NCBI RefSeq assembly: GCF_000305775.1
Contig: NC_018866.1
Span: 992,001-1,056,000, forward strand
Reading direction: 5' to 3'
DNA: 64,000 nucleotides
Origin: Dehalobacter sp. DCA
Lineage (GTDB): Bacteria; Bacillota; Desulfitobacteriia; Desulfitobacteriales; Syntrophobotulaceae
The position numbers and the translations under genes were made by a program. Positions 1 to 8,194 of this stretch are shown in pieces. Under the pieces are notes generated by a model, which made no database searches, was not told the origin of the DNA, and saw nothing but the letters and a program-made list of their open reading frames with translations. Numbering within the stretch: position 1 is the stretch's first letter; every line of letters starts with the position of its first letter.

Positions 1-1
1 T

Positions 2-604
2 GCCCGGTTTGCATCCGAAAACGACCTCATCGTCATTTCCGACGAAATTTATTCAGATCTAAACTACGGCGGAGAGCATACGCCGTTTGCATCGTTGCCT
101 TATATGTGGAACCGCACGCTTCATGTCAGCGGTTTCTCGAAGGCCTATGCGATGACAGGCTGGCGGATCGGCTATGTTGCCGGCCATCCTGACCTGATCC
201 AGGCCATGCTGAAAATCCATCAGTACACGATTATGTGCGCCCCGATTATGGCGCAGGTTGCTGCACTGGAAGGACTGAAATCTGGAGAAACGGCCAAACA
301 GGAAATGGTGATGGAATATGACCGCCGCCGCCGGATTATGGTCCACGGTCTCAGAGAAATGGGCCTTACCTGCTTTGAACCCTTAGGCGCTTTCTATGTC
401 TTCCCCGACATCACAGCTACCGGATTAAACTCCGAAGAATTTGCTGAACAGCTGTTGAAGGAAGAAAAAGTCGCCGTTGTTCCGGGTACGGCTTTCGGTC
501 CGGCCGGCGAAGGACATGTCCGCTGTTCCTACGCCTACTCAACGCAGCAGCTGCAGGAAGCCTTAACAAGAATGGCCCGATTTGTTAAGAAAAGGATAAA
601 CTAA
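2..604 (+). CDS. Class I/II aminotransferase, 5' truncated
   Basis: The last 200 residues of a PLP-dependent fold-type I aminotransferase (aspartate/aromatic aminotransferase family); the reading frame is open to the window edge, so the start lies upstream. SDEIYSDL (visible residues 13-20) is the conserved Asp/Tyr segment that contacts the PLP ring, and SGFSKAYAMTGWRIGY carries the Schiff-base lysine (visible residue 47). The C-terminal small domain is complete, including GAFYVFPD and the substrate-carboxylate arginine region VRCSYAYS. The amino-acid substrate cannot be told from this fragment. The gene converges on the rubredoxin fusion gene, with a palindrome-rich gap between them. Confidence 0.9.
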   Translation, partial: ARFASENDLIVISDEIYSDLNYGGEHTPFASLPYMWNRTLHVSGFSKAYAMTGWRIGYVAGHPDLIQAMLKIHQYTIMCAPIMAQVAALEGLKSGETAKQEMVMEYDRRRRIMVHGLREMGLTCFEPLGAFYVFPDITATGLNSEEFAEQLLKEEKVAVVPGTAFGPAGEGHVRCSYAYSTQQLQEALTRMARFVKKRIN

Positions 605-631
605 ACTAGAGTATTTGATTCGCTGATCGAA

Positions 632-764
632 GAAACCTTACACGTGTAAGGTTTCCTTTCATTTGAAAACTATTTGATAGTGAAGATTCCCGACCTAAAG
701 AAGACATGAACGTCATCTCAAATTCGCAACCGGTTGCGAATTTGAGACCTTACACGTGTAAGGT
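632..764. repeat. Cluster of three perfect palindromes
   Basis: Between two convergent genes lie three uninterrupted palindromes. The first is 24 bp at 632-655 (core TTACACGTGTAA), the second 32 bp at 716-747 (centre ACCGGT) and the third 18 bp at 747-764, which repeats the core of the first. The second and third abut. As RNA they would fold into hairpins with minimal loops. The first could terminate the aminotransferase transcript, but no long U tract follows it. No gene is visible in 605-825. Confidence 0.75.
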
Positions 765-825
765 TTCTTAGAATCCGGGAATTATCTCACAACGAAGAAT
801 AACACCAGAAAACTTGACGACACCC

Positions 826-1488
826 TTACTTCGTCTTTCTGAAATAAGCATATGTCATCGGCTCACCGCTGCCACGGACTTCGGCTGCTGTGACTCTGCC
901 CAAAAACAGGGTGTGCGTGCCGGTATCCATCGAATTCACAACTTCTGCATCCATGGTGGTCAGCACTTCGTTGGGGAGCATAATGCCGGACGGCCCGCGG
1001 TGCGCTTTGATTCCTTCGAATTTATCGGCATCCCTGCCGGACCTGTAGCCGAATCTTCTAACGAGATCATGTCCATTCTGATCCAGGACGGATATGCCGA
1101 ATTTGCCGCTTTGCATGATCAGTTCATGCGTGTAGTTTTTCTTATTAATACCAATCGCAATCTGCACGGGATCGGAAGTAATCTGGAAACAAGTATTGGC
1201 TGCCTGCCCGTTGTCTTTGCCATTGTAGGCCGCCGTAATAATAAACAAACCGTAGGAAATGGACTGCACCGCTTTAACAATCTTCTCCTCGGGGCTTAAT
1301 CCGGTCTGAGCTGGACTCGTCAGGGCAGCTTCGTCATTCTTGACGGAATCGTTCTTGCTGTTTTCGTTCTGCTTCGTTTCCTCCTCCACCCTGACAAAGT
1401 TGCTGGAATCAACACCGCAGACCGGACAGGCTTCCGGAGGATTATCTCCTTCATGTATGTAGCCACAAACAACACAGCGCCATTTCAT
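826..1488 (-). CDS. Rubredoxin-flavin reductase fusion (Hrb-like)
   Basis: A 220-residue two-domain redox protein. Residues 1-27 are a rubredoxin-type iron site with C5, C8, C21 and C24 in CxxC pairs. A charged Asn/Lys/Glu linker follows (about 30-70), then an FMN-binding split-barrel flavin reductase domain (about 75-215; SYGLFIITA, GINKKNYTHELI). This order matches the high-molecular-weight rubredoxin of acetogens, which passes electrons from NAD(P)H to flavodiiron proteins that reduce O2 or NO. That role is inferred from architecture. The ATG at 1488 follows GGAG. A PerR-like operator 34 bp upstream suggests peroxide or iron control. Cytoplasmic. Confidence 0.88.
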   Translation of the reverse strand: MKWRCVVCGYIHEGDNPPEACPVCGVDSSNFVRVEEETKQNENSKNDSVKNDEAALTSPAQTGLSPEEKIVKAVQSISYGLFIITAAYNGKDNGQAANTCFQITSDPVQIAIGINKKNYTHELIMQSGKFGISVLDQNGHDLVRRFGYRSGRDADKFEGIKAHRGPSGIMLPNEVLTTMDAEVVNSMDTGTHTLFLGRVTAAEVRGSGEPMTYAYFRKTK

Positions 1489-1521
1489 ATCTCCACACTC
1501 CTTTTTATAACAATAATTTAT

Positions 1522-1536
1522 TTATAATCATTGTAA
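1522..1536. promoter_or_regulatory. PerR-like operator
   Basis: TTATAATCATTGTAA matches the 15-bp PerR box consensus TTATAATnATTATAA at 13 of 14 specified positions; only one A in the right half is changed to G. It lies 34 bp upstream of the ATG of the rubredoxin-flavin reductase gene, where it could overlap the promoter. A Fur-family regulator is encoded at 62342-62791. The match is seen directly; the assignment to PerR is inferred from the consensus and from the oxygen-defence role of the downstream gene. Confidence 0.6.
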
Positions 1537-1543
1537 CTTACTT

Positions 1544-3127
1544 TTACAGATTTTTAAACTCCCAATATACTTTTTTTAGAAAAGCATGATTTAATTCCTG
1601 CTTCATTTCTTTCATGGCTTTTTCGCGGACAAGATCCTTAAAGGTTCCGAGACTCGAGCCGCTTAATCCCTGCTGTATCGCATACTGCCGGAATAGTTTC
1701 CAGTCAAGCTGCATCAGGTTTTCTTTCTGCCACAAAGCCACCGCGATCAATTCGGCAAAAATTCTTTCAAAAATATTGTTCTGAGTAGTGGTATGAAGTT
1801 TTCCGGCCTGATAATCTGCTTTCCATAAAATCAAGAAATCATGGATGTTCTTTAATTCAAAGTTTCTGCCGTCCCAACAGACTTTCCAAACGAGCTCCGC
1901 CGCTCTGTTCTTGAAAGACCGCTTGGCAAATTCTCCTCTGAACTCCGGCATGAATACGAGTGTTGCCTGCATATGATTCTCAACAAGTTTTATAAGCCTT
2001 TGTTCCTGTTTTTTGCCGATCCCGTCAAAAACCATCGAAAACGTATAGCGTTTGAGGACATCGGCCAGAAGCCTGGCGCTTGCCGCTTCATGCATCAGGA
2101 AATGTCGTTTTCCGTTTTCGACGTACATAAGACCAAAATTGGTCGGTTCACCGTCTATTACCTTTTTAAACTGCACAATTTCCGGGTATTGGTCCAGTCT
2201 TGCCCCAAGGATCCGGATCTTTTTTCCAATTAAAGACTTCAGCTTATATTCCAGTTCCCGGGGTCCTCTTGTCCCGACGATTTTAAATCCCTCAAGCAAG
2301 TAGTTCTGGTCGGCAAACTTTAGCGTCCCGGATACATGGCATTCCCGGCTAGCTACTTCCCACTTGCCGGAATCATGAAACAGGCCTGCCAGACGCAGAT
2401 AAAGATCTTCAGGGGTATTCCGAAATACGGCCATGGTATGTTCCCAGACATCCAGGGAATGGTACTGATTCTGTTCAAGGCCTTTCAGCCTGGCCAACTC
2501 AGGTAAATACATATTCCAATAACCGATCCTGTCCAACATCCGCACAGCCTTTTCAGCCTCGGCCAAAACAAGAATCCCGGCAAGTTCCGCCGTAATTCTT
2601 TCCCGGGATGTGCTGCTCAGAAAAGAAAGATGGTCCGTTGCCTGCTCCCAGGTATCGGGATCGATTTCCAACGAGAACTTCACCGCGAATTTAACCATCC
2701 GTAAAATACGGACAGGATCTTCCCGGAACCGTTCATCAGGCTTACCGCAGGCTTTAAGAATTTTGGCTTCCAGATCCTTTCTGCCTTCCATCGGGTCATA
2801 AAATTCCCCCGACACCGGATCCTGATAAATCGCATTAATGGTGAAGTCCCGACGCTGGGCATCTTTCTCTAGTTCTTCGGCCTGCACGACATCCACTTTG
2901 GAACCTTCCGTAAAAATGCTGGCTGTCGAGAACCGCCTGCCAATGATCTGAACGGAGAAGCCTTGCTCGCGGAGGATATCTTGGACCTTTTCAGGGCTGA
3001 GCCCACACACCAAATCCATGTCCGGAGACTCCAGTCCCAGAACCTGGTTACGTACCGCTCCTCCTACGATCCAGATGCGGGTATGGCGGGACAATTGTTC
3101 GATAACACTTTTCTGGAAGTCATTCAT
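1544..3127 (-). CDS. cca: CCA-adding tRNA nucleotidyltransferase with HD domain
   Basis: A 527-residue class II tRNA nucleotidyltransferase / poly(A) polymerase family protein. The N-terminal head has GGAVRNQVLG (about 22-31) and the metal-binding DMDLV (36-40). These are followed by RRDFTINAIY and the neck segment REDPVRILRMVKFA. A central HD motif (LAGLFHDSGK, about 248) marks the phosphohydrolase-type tail found in many Firmicute members. It completes or repairs the 3' CCA of tRNAs in the cytoplasm. At 527 residues it is somewhat longer than the usual 400-480. The ATG at 3127 follows GGAGGAG. Both tRNA genes in this window already encode CCA, so repair is the likelier need for those two. 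Confidence 0.9.
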   Translation of the reverse strand: MNDFQKSVIEQLSRHTRIWIVGGAVRNQVLGLESPDMDLVCGLSPEKVQDILREQGFSVQIIGRRFSTASIFTEGSKVDVVQAEELEKDAQRRDFTINAIYQDPVSGEFYDPMEGRKDLEAKILKACGKPDERFREDPVRILRMVKFAVKFSLEIDPDTWEQATDHLSFLSSTSRERITAELAGILVLAEAEKAVRMLDRIGYWNMYLPELARLKGLEQNQYHSLDVWEHTMAVFRNTPEDLYLRLAGLFHDSGKWEVASRECHVSGTLKFADQNYLLEGFKIVGTRGPRELEYKLKSLIGKKIRILGARLDQYPEIVQFKKVIDGEPTNFGLMYVENGKRHFLMHEAASARLLADVLKRYTFSMVFDGIGKKQEQRLIKLVENHMQATLVFMPEFRGEFAKRSFKNRAAELVWKVCWDGRNFELKNIHDFLILWKADYQAGKLHTTTQNNIFERIFAELIAVALWQKENLMQLDWKLFRQYAIQQGLSGSSLGTFKDLVREKAMKEMKQELNHAFLKKVYWEFKNL

Positions 3128-3223
3128 AGGACTCCTCCGGCTCTCTTTTTATGCCTGTTTCTCACGTTTCAATATTCTGAGTTCCTACTTAGTTAAGCGT
3201 TCTATATTCAAGTATGTGTTTTT

Positions 3224-4162
3224 TTAATACCCTGCCATATAGTCTATAATATTGATCATTTGACCGGGGTCAGGATATTTGACCAGATTTGTCTGGAACA
3301 CTTCCCACATGCGTTCAGAGGTTTGAATGGTCCTGCCGCCGATATGCGGCGTAAGGAAGACATTATCCAGTTCCCAGAACGGGCTGTCTTCCGGCAGCGG
3401 CTCTTTCCTGAATACATCAAGCGCCGCCGCGGCTATCTTCTTACTTTTAAGTGCTTCGATCAGGGCATCCTCGTCAACGACCTGTCCTCTTGCCACATTG
3501 ACAAATCGTGCTCCGTCCTTCATCTGATGGATAAAGTCTGCATTGACAAAATCTTTCGTTTCTGATGTCAGCGGCAGGACGATTACGACTACATCACTGA
3601 CCGACAGAATCCCGGGCATTTCCTCCGGGGTCACAATCCTCGCAAAAGCCTGGTCTTGACCGCCATGGAGTGACACGCCATATACTGTCATCCCAAAAGC
3701 CCCGCACCGTTTGGCAATCTCTTTGCCAATGGTGCCTGCCCCAACGATGCAGACCGATTTGCCGTACATTTCGGAAATCTTCGGGTTTACGCTGAATATC
3801 TTCTGTTCCTGCTGTGACACAAATGTATTGCCCTGTCTTAAGAGCATCAGGATACTCCAGATGACGTGCTCGGCCATCTGGATCTTATGGGCGCCTTTGA
3901 CATTCGCAAGCATGACGCCTCTCGAAACAAGCCGGTCCAGAGGCAGCATATCGACCCCTGCGCTTAAGGTTTGAATCCATTTGAGACTCGGATACAGATC
4001 AATTGTATCCTTTTTAATATCCCAGCCATACGTAAGCAGTACATCCGCTTCCGGGTCTGCCTCCGTAAAGTCTCTCACCTGAACGATCTGAGCACCCGGT
4101 CGAATCGCCAATAGTTTTTTCAAAAGATCATCCGATATTTTTATACTGCTCAGGATCTTCAT
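3224..4162 (-). CDS. D-2-hydroxyacid dehydrogenase
   Basis: A 312-residue NAD(P)-dependent D-isomer-specific 2-hydroxyacid dehydrogenase. The nucleotide-binding GAGTIG lies at 141-146. The catalytic triad is R225 (NVARG), E254 (RKEP) and H273 (TPHIGG). The substrate could be a phosphoglycerate-, glyoxylate- or 2-ketoacid-like compound and is not resolved. The frame stays open 52 codons further upstream, but that extension runs through a dispersed palindromic repeat. The ATG at 4162 has a clean AGGAG and begins with the usual family N-terminus, so it is chosen. It appears monocistronic. Confidence 0.88.
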   Translation of the reverse strand: MKILSSIKISDDLLKKLLAIRPGAQIVQVRDFTEADPEADVLLTYGWDIKKDTIDLYPSLKWIQTLSAGVDMLPLDRLVSRGVMLANVKGAHKIQMAEHVIWSILMLLRQGNTFVSQQEQKIFSVNPKISEMYGKSVCIVGAGTIGKEIAKRCGAFGMTVYGVSLHGGQDQAFARIVTPEEMPGILSVSDVVVIVLPLTSETKDFVNADFIHQMKDGARFVNVARGQVVDEDALIEALKSKKIAAAALDVFRKEPLPEDSPFWELDNVFLTPHIGGRTIQTSERMWEVFQTNLVKYPDPGQMINIIDYMAGY

Positions 4163-4200
4163 TGTATTTTTCTCCTCTTGTTTGACAAATATATTTATTT

Positions 4201-4316
4201 GGGTCTGGTCTGTGCGCCACAATTCCGCTTTCGGCAGATTATGCCCTCCATGGCATAAACTGCCGCGCTTCGCATCCATGCTCCGCTTGACGCCGGAACT
4301 TGTGGCACCCAGACCC
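4201..4316 (-). repeat. Covarying palindromic repeat, copy A
   Basis: A 116-bp GC-rich imperfect inverted repeat between two genes, bounded by GGGTCTGG and its complement. Read on the minus strand it aligns end to end with copies at 18907-19011 and 53566-53677, and with a diverged copy at 53349-53449. All share the core GCGGAGC..GATGCG.AGCGCGGC and the right end GTGG(C)..CAGAC. The inner hairpin here is TTATGCC / GGGCATAA, where the others have TTGCGCC or TTGCGTC with matching partners. No protein is encoded. Confidence 0.8.
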
Positions 4317-4384
4317 AATATGGGGTAATCAGGATTGTATGAAATTATTTGAGTAGAGAATTTAAGAATGTTGTACTAGATACG

Positions 4385-5500
4385 TTATCTGAGGTTTTCA
4401 GGATTCAGGACCTGCAGCCCCGGCGGCATAAACCTGCCATCTTTCCTGATCAGTTCCCCGTCAAAATAGACCTCTCCTCCGCCGTATTCCGGTCTCTGGA
4501 TACATACCAGATCCCAATGGACTGCGGACTGGTTGCCATTGTCGCATTCGTCATAGGCCGAGCCTGGGGTGAAATGAAAACTTCCGTCGATCTTCTCATC
4601 AAACAATGTATCTTTCATCGGCTTCTGAATGTAAGGGTTAAAGCCGAATGAAAACTCACCGATATACCTCGCGCCTTCATCGGTATCGAGAATCTTATTA
4701 ATTCTTTCGGTATCGTTGGCTGAAGCCTTGATGATTTTGCCGTCTTTGAATTCCAGTACGATTGATTCATACGTAAATCCCTGATAAACAGCCGGGGTGT
4801 TATAGGCGATGACACCGTTGACCGAATCTCTGACCGGCGCTGTGAAAAGCTCCCCGTCGGGGATATTCATCTTACCGTCGCATTTGATCGCTGGCAGCCC
4901 CTTGATTGAAAACGAAAGATCCGTTCCGGGACCTGTAATCCTTACAATGTCTGTCTTTTCCATCCGTTCTTTCAGTGGATCCATCGCTCTGGACATTTTG
5001 GAATAATCCAGATTGCAGACTTTAAAGTAAAAATCTTCAAAAGCTTCCGTACTCATTTCAGCAAGCTGCGCCATTGACGGATTCGGATAGCGGAGTACAC
5101 ACCAGCGGGTATGCTTGACTCTTTGCTCTGAATGGAGTGGTTTCGAGTAATGGCTCATGTAGATTTGCATTTTATCCGCTGGAACATCGGCCAGCTCGTT
5201 AATATTTTCTCCAGAGCGTATTCCGATATAAGCCTGCATGTCCTTCATTCTGGCGACTTCCCACTTTGCCTGGCTTTGAGCCTGATCGACTGAAAGTCCT
5301 TTTAATATTTCACGTTGCAGGGTATGATGAGTAATATTAAGAAAAGGCTGCGCGCCAGCTTCATAAGCCTCTCTGACCAGCGCCCGGGCCAAAGGAATTT
5401 CCAGCCCTGACAGCTCAATCAGGATATGTTCGTCTTCCTTTAACTCAATGGAATAATGGATTAAATTTTTCGCCAATATGTCTATTCTTTGATCATTCAT
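4385..5500 (-). CDS. M29 family metalloaminopeptidase
   Basis: A 371-residue protein with the layout of the M29 (thermophilic, AmpS/PepS-type) aminopeptidases. It has an N-terminal substrate-gating domain and a C-terminal metal domain. The metal domain has the conserved blocks GKMNIPDGELFTAP (about 222-235), YIGEFSFGFNP (about 282-292) and HFTPGSAYDECDNGN followed by an HWDLV segment. These supply the Glu, His, Tyr and Asp ligands of the two-metal centre. It would trim N-terminal residues from peptides in the cytoplasm. The ATG at 5500 follows AGAGG at a slightly long distance. It stands alone. Confidence 0.9.
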   Translation of the reverse strand: MNDQRIDILAKNLIHYSIELKEDEHILIELSGLEIPLARALVREAYEAGAQPFLNITHHTLQREILKGLSVDQAQSQAKWEVARMKDMQAYIGIRSGENINELADVPADKMQIYMSHYSKPLHSEQRVKHTRWCVLRYPNPSMAQLAEMSTEAFEDFYFKVCNLDYSKMSRAMDPLKERMEKTDIVRITGPGTDLSFSIKGLPAIKCDGKMNIPDGELFTAPVRDSVNGVIAYNTPAVYQGFTYESIVLEFKDGKIIKASANDTERINKILDTDEGARYIGEFSFGFNPYIQKPMKDTLFDEKIDGSFHFTPGSAYDECDNGNQSAVHWDLVCIQRPEYGGGEVYFDGELIRKDGRFMPPGLQVLNPENLR

Positions 5501-5713
5501 GCTGTAGTTAACCTCTTTTCTGCTTGTTCGTTTTGCCTTCGGGGATAATTCTTGGAAATCCTGCTTGTTTTATAGAACTGACTTATATTGGTTAATTTTT
5601 ACTGTCATTATTATAATATATTTTTGGTTTCTTTACGCAACATCTTGCTAAATTATTCTATTAAATCATAATATATGTCTATCAGATGATGCTTATTCTA
5701 TTAGGAGAAGAAT

Positions 5714-6610
5714 ATGAATGCAAATAAATTATTCACATACACTTTAACGCCCGAAGATGACGGCAGGAAATACCAGGACATACTTCTAAGACGCTTCCAT
5801 TTTTCCCGCAAGGTGCTGCAAAAGCTGAAAGTCGGTGAAAATGTCTGGATTGATGGCAAATTCACCTACCTGACTGCCCGGGGCAAAACCGGACAGACCC
5901 TGGTCGTGAATATCCTGGAAGAAGAGCCGGCAACGGTCTCCGGAGAAACGCTGCCTATTGAGATTCTCTTTGAAGATGAAATCTTCCTCGCGGTCAACAA
6001 ACCACCCGGCCAAGTCATCCACCCCAACTCGAGGTATCGGACCGGAACGCTCGCGAACGCGGTAGTCGGTTACTGGGAAAGCAAAGGTGAAACCAGGCCT
6101 TTCCGGCCAGTCTCGCGGATCGACCGCAATACGTCCGGCGTTGTGCTGATCGCCAAATCCCGCTATGCCCACCAGCAGCTGGCCGCCCTTGCTATCAGAA
6201 ACAAAGTTGAAAAGAAATATCTCGGTATTGTGGAAGGGAATTTTCCTTTGGAGCAGGGCGAATGGCCCCTCCCAATCCGGCTTAAACCGGGCAGCAAGAT
6301 TATACGGGAAGCTCATCCGGACGGACAGTCGGCGCTGACGCTGTTTCGAACGTTGCAGCATTACCCGGACTATACCCTGATGGAATTCACCCTAGTCACC
6401 GGTCGGACGCACCAGATCAGAGTACACGCTCAAGCCGCCGGCCATCCCCTTTTAGGAGATGATTTGTATGGCGGCAGTATGAAATATATGCAAAGGCAAG
6501 CCCTGCACTGTTATCGCTATGGTTTCATGCATCCCTTAACTATGCAGCCTCTTCAAATCCAGGCTCCGGTACCGGAGGATATCGCTATGCTTATCCAAAG
6601 CAAAAAATAA
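5714..6610 (+). CDS. RluA-family pseudouridine synthase
   Basis: A 298-residue synthase of the RluA/RluC/RluD family, which isomerises uridines in rRNA or tRNA. A short S4-like N-terminal segment (about 18-68) precedes the catalytic domain. The catalytic aspartate is D137 in SRIDRNTSG (family form HRLDRxTSG). VNKPPGQVIHP (about 95-105) and GRTHQIRVHAQAAGHPLLGD are the other hallmark blocks. The ATG at 5714 follows AGGAG. The target site cannot be read from sequence. A stem-loop directly after the stop separates it from the convergent DUF1003 gene. Confidence 0.9.
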   Translation: MNANKLFTYTLTPEDDGRKYQDILLRRFHFSRKVLQKLKVGENVWIDGKFTYLTARGKTGQTLVVNILEEEPATVSGETLPIEILFEDEIFLAVNKPPGQVIHPNSRYRTGTLANAVVGYWESKGETRPFRPVSRIDRNTSGVVLIAKSRYAHQQLAALAIRNKVEKKYLGIVEGNFPLEQGEWPLPIRLKPGSKIIREAHPDGQSALTLFRTLQHYPDYTLMEFTLVTGRTHQIRVHAQAAGHPLLGDDLYGGSMKYMQRQALHCYRYGFMHPLTMQPLQIQAPVPEDIAMLIQSKK

Positions 6611-6642
6611 TACCGCTCCTTGCCATCTGGCAGCGCGGTATT
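6609..6642. terminator. Stem-loop between convergent genes, repeat-like
   Basis: The outer stem AATACCGC/GCGGTATT encloses a second stem TGCCA/TGGCA. It overlaps the stop of the pseudouridine synthase gene and lies before the DUF1003 stop, so it can serve as a shared terminator. The core CCGCTCCTTGCCA followed by CGCGGTA recurs at 24937-24982 with a different but still paired outer stem. Confidence 0.6.
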
Positions 6643-6665
6643 CGTTTCTGCGTTCAAAAAAACAG

Positions 6666-7166
6666 CTAAATCTGATGATTTATTTCGTACTCATTTTCAG
6701 GATTTTTTTGTGTGATTCCTGACTTCCGCTGTAACGTTTGAAGTATGTCTTCCTGTTTTTTCTCAATTACATCTAAACGTTTCAGTACTTCCTCAATCAG
6801 GATCTCCGATTTCAGGTTAACCTCATAATCATGCTCTGCTCTTAGTCGATCCCTGTTCTCCTGCCTGTTTTGACTCATCATAATAACCGGTGCTTGCATT
6901 GCAGCGATACAGGATAGCACAAGATTTAACAGAATAAAAGGGTACTGGTCAAATGCATAACCGAAGAGAAGTACGGAATTGACCACGATCCAGGTTAAAA
7001 GGACGGAAATAAAGATGATGATAAAGGTCCAGCTGCCTGCGAAGTCTGCAAGCTTATCCGCCAGCCTTTCACCAAAAGAAAGACCTTCCTCATGTGCTTC
7101 AAAGATATTTTTTGAATGACGGGCTTCGGCAAGTTCCTCAATGGTTTTATTTTCAATGTTTTTCAC
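6666..7166 (-). CDS. DUF1003 membrane protein
   Basis: A 166-residue small integral membrane protein. It has a soluble N-terminus (1-42), two hydrophobic helices (about 45-67 and 74-95) and a charged, probably coiled-coil tail (about 100-150; NRQENRDRLRAEHDYEVN). This is the DUF1003 pattern, whose function is unknown. The GTG start at 7166 has GAGGGTGA six bases before it. It converges on the RluA-family gene, and I see no functional partner beside it. Confidence 0.82.
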   Translation of the reverse strand: MKNIENKTIEELAEARHSKNIFEAHEEGLSFGERLADKLADFAGSWTFIIIFISVLLTWIVVNSVLLFGYAFDQYPFILLNLVLSCIAAMQAPVIMMSQNRQENRDRLRAEHDYEVNLKSEILIEEVLKRLDVIEKKQEDILQTLQRKSGITQKNPENEYEINHQI

Positions 7167-7315
7167 GAATTCACCCTCTTCAAATTAACTGAAAAGCTTC
7201 TTTTCCAATGATAATCTATTTCTATAACCAAAACAAGTTTTTATGGTATAAGCCATTGATAAAATTCACATTCAAATTATAATGATAATATTAAGCAAGA
7301 AAGGAACTGGATACC

Positions 7316-8194
7316 ATGAACGCAGATGACATCAAGCAAGGATTACGCCAACACGGCTACATAGCCGATGACAGTACCGCCATGATCCTGCTATATTCCT
7401 TACTGCTGAATAAACCCCTGTTAATTGAAGGTCCGGCCGGAGCCGGAAAAACCGAACTTGCCAAGGCCTGGAGCCAGGACCTTGATAGAGAGTTGATCCG
7501 CCTTCAGTGCTATGAAGGCATCGATGAAAGCAAAGCTCTTTATGAATGGGACTACCAGAAACAGCTGCTCTATATTCAGACTAAAGGACCGGGAACCAAC
7601 GAGTGGTCTGATACGAGTGAGAATATTTATACAAATGAATTTTTGCTGAAAAGGCCTTTGTTGAAGGCCATAACAGGCGAAACCTCTTCCGTTTTGTTGA
7701 TTGATGAAATCGATAAAAGCGACGAGGAATTTGAAAGCTTTCTGCTGGAGATCCTCTCGGACTGGCAGATTTCCATACCTGAGATTGGGACGATTCCTGC
7801 TGTGAGCATCCCTTCCGTTCTGCTGACCAGCAACAGCACGCGAAACTTAAGTCAGGCGCTAAGAAGAAGATGTCTGTACCTTCATCTGGATTACCCGAAC
7901 GAGCAGAGAGAACTCGAGATTCTTCAGATCCACTTCCCGAATCTGAAGGAGAGCCTTGGCAAACAGGCGGTTACTTTCATCCGCAAATTGCGGCTTGAAA
8001 AGTTCAAAAAACACCCCAGCATCAGCGAAGTGATCGATTGGGTCAACATACTGGAACAGCTACAGGTCGAAGAACTAACGGCGGAGGTAGCTTCCAGCAC
8101 GCTGAACATCCTTTTCAAATACCAGGATGACTGCCAGCATGTCCTAGAAAAGGTGAACCAAAAGGATTGGTTTGATGGAATACTTCATTCTTAA
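7316..8194 (+). CDS. MoxR-type AAA+ ATPase
   Basis: A 292-residue AAA+ ATPase of the MoxR/CbbQ-NorQ type. Walker A is GPAGAGKT (39-46) and Walker B is VLLIDEID (about 126-133). Sensor 1 is in LLTSNSTR, and an arginine-rich RRRC segment follows. Such ATPases work as chaperones with a VWA-domain partner to insert metals or remodel complexes, and here the VWA gene overlaps its 3' end. The ATG at 7316 follows AAGGAA. A possible weak Fur/PerR-like half-palindrome lies at 7277-7291, where it could equally be AT-rich promoter sequence. The client is unknown. Confidence 0.88.
   Translation: MNADDIKQGLRQHGYIADDSTAMILLYSLLLNKPLLIEGPAGAGKTELAKAWSQDLDRELIRLQCYEGIDESKALYEWDYQKQLLYIQTKGPGTNEWSDTSENIYTNEFLLKRPLLKAITGETSSVLLIDEIDKSDEEFESFLLEILSDWQISIPEIGTIPAVSIPSVLLTSNSTRNLSQALRRRCLYLHLDYPNEQRELEILQIHFPNLKESLGKQAVTFIRKLRLEKFKKHPSISEVIDWVNILEQLQVEELTAEVASSTLNILFKYQDDCQHVLEKVNQKDWFDGILHS

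Noticed and set aside
4163..4318. N-terminal extension of the 2-hydroxyacid dehydrogenase
   Set aside because: It runs through palindromic repeat copy A, and a good AGGAG precedes the internal ATG at 4162.
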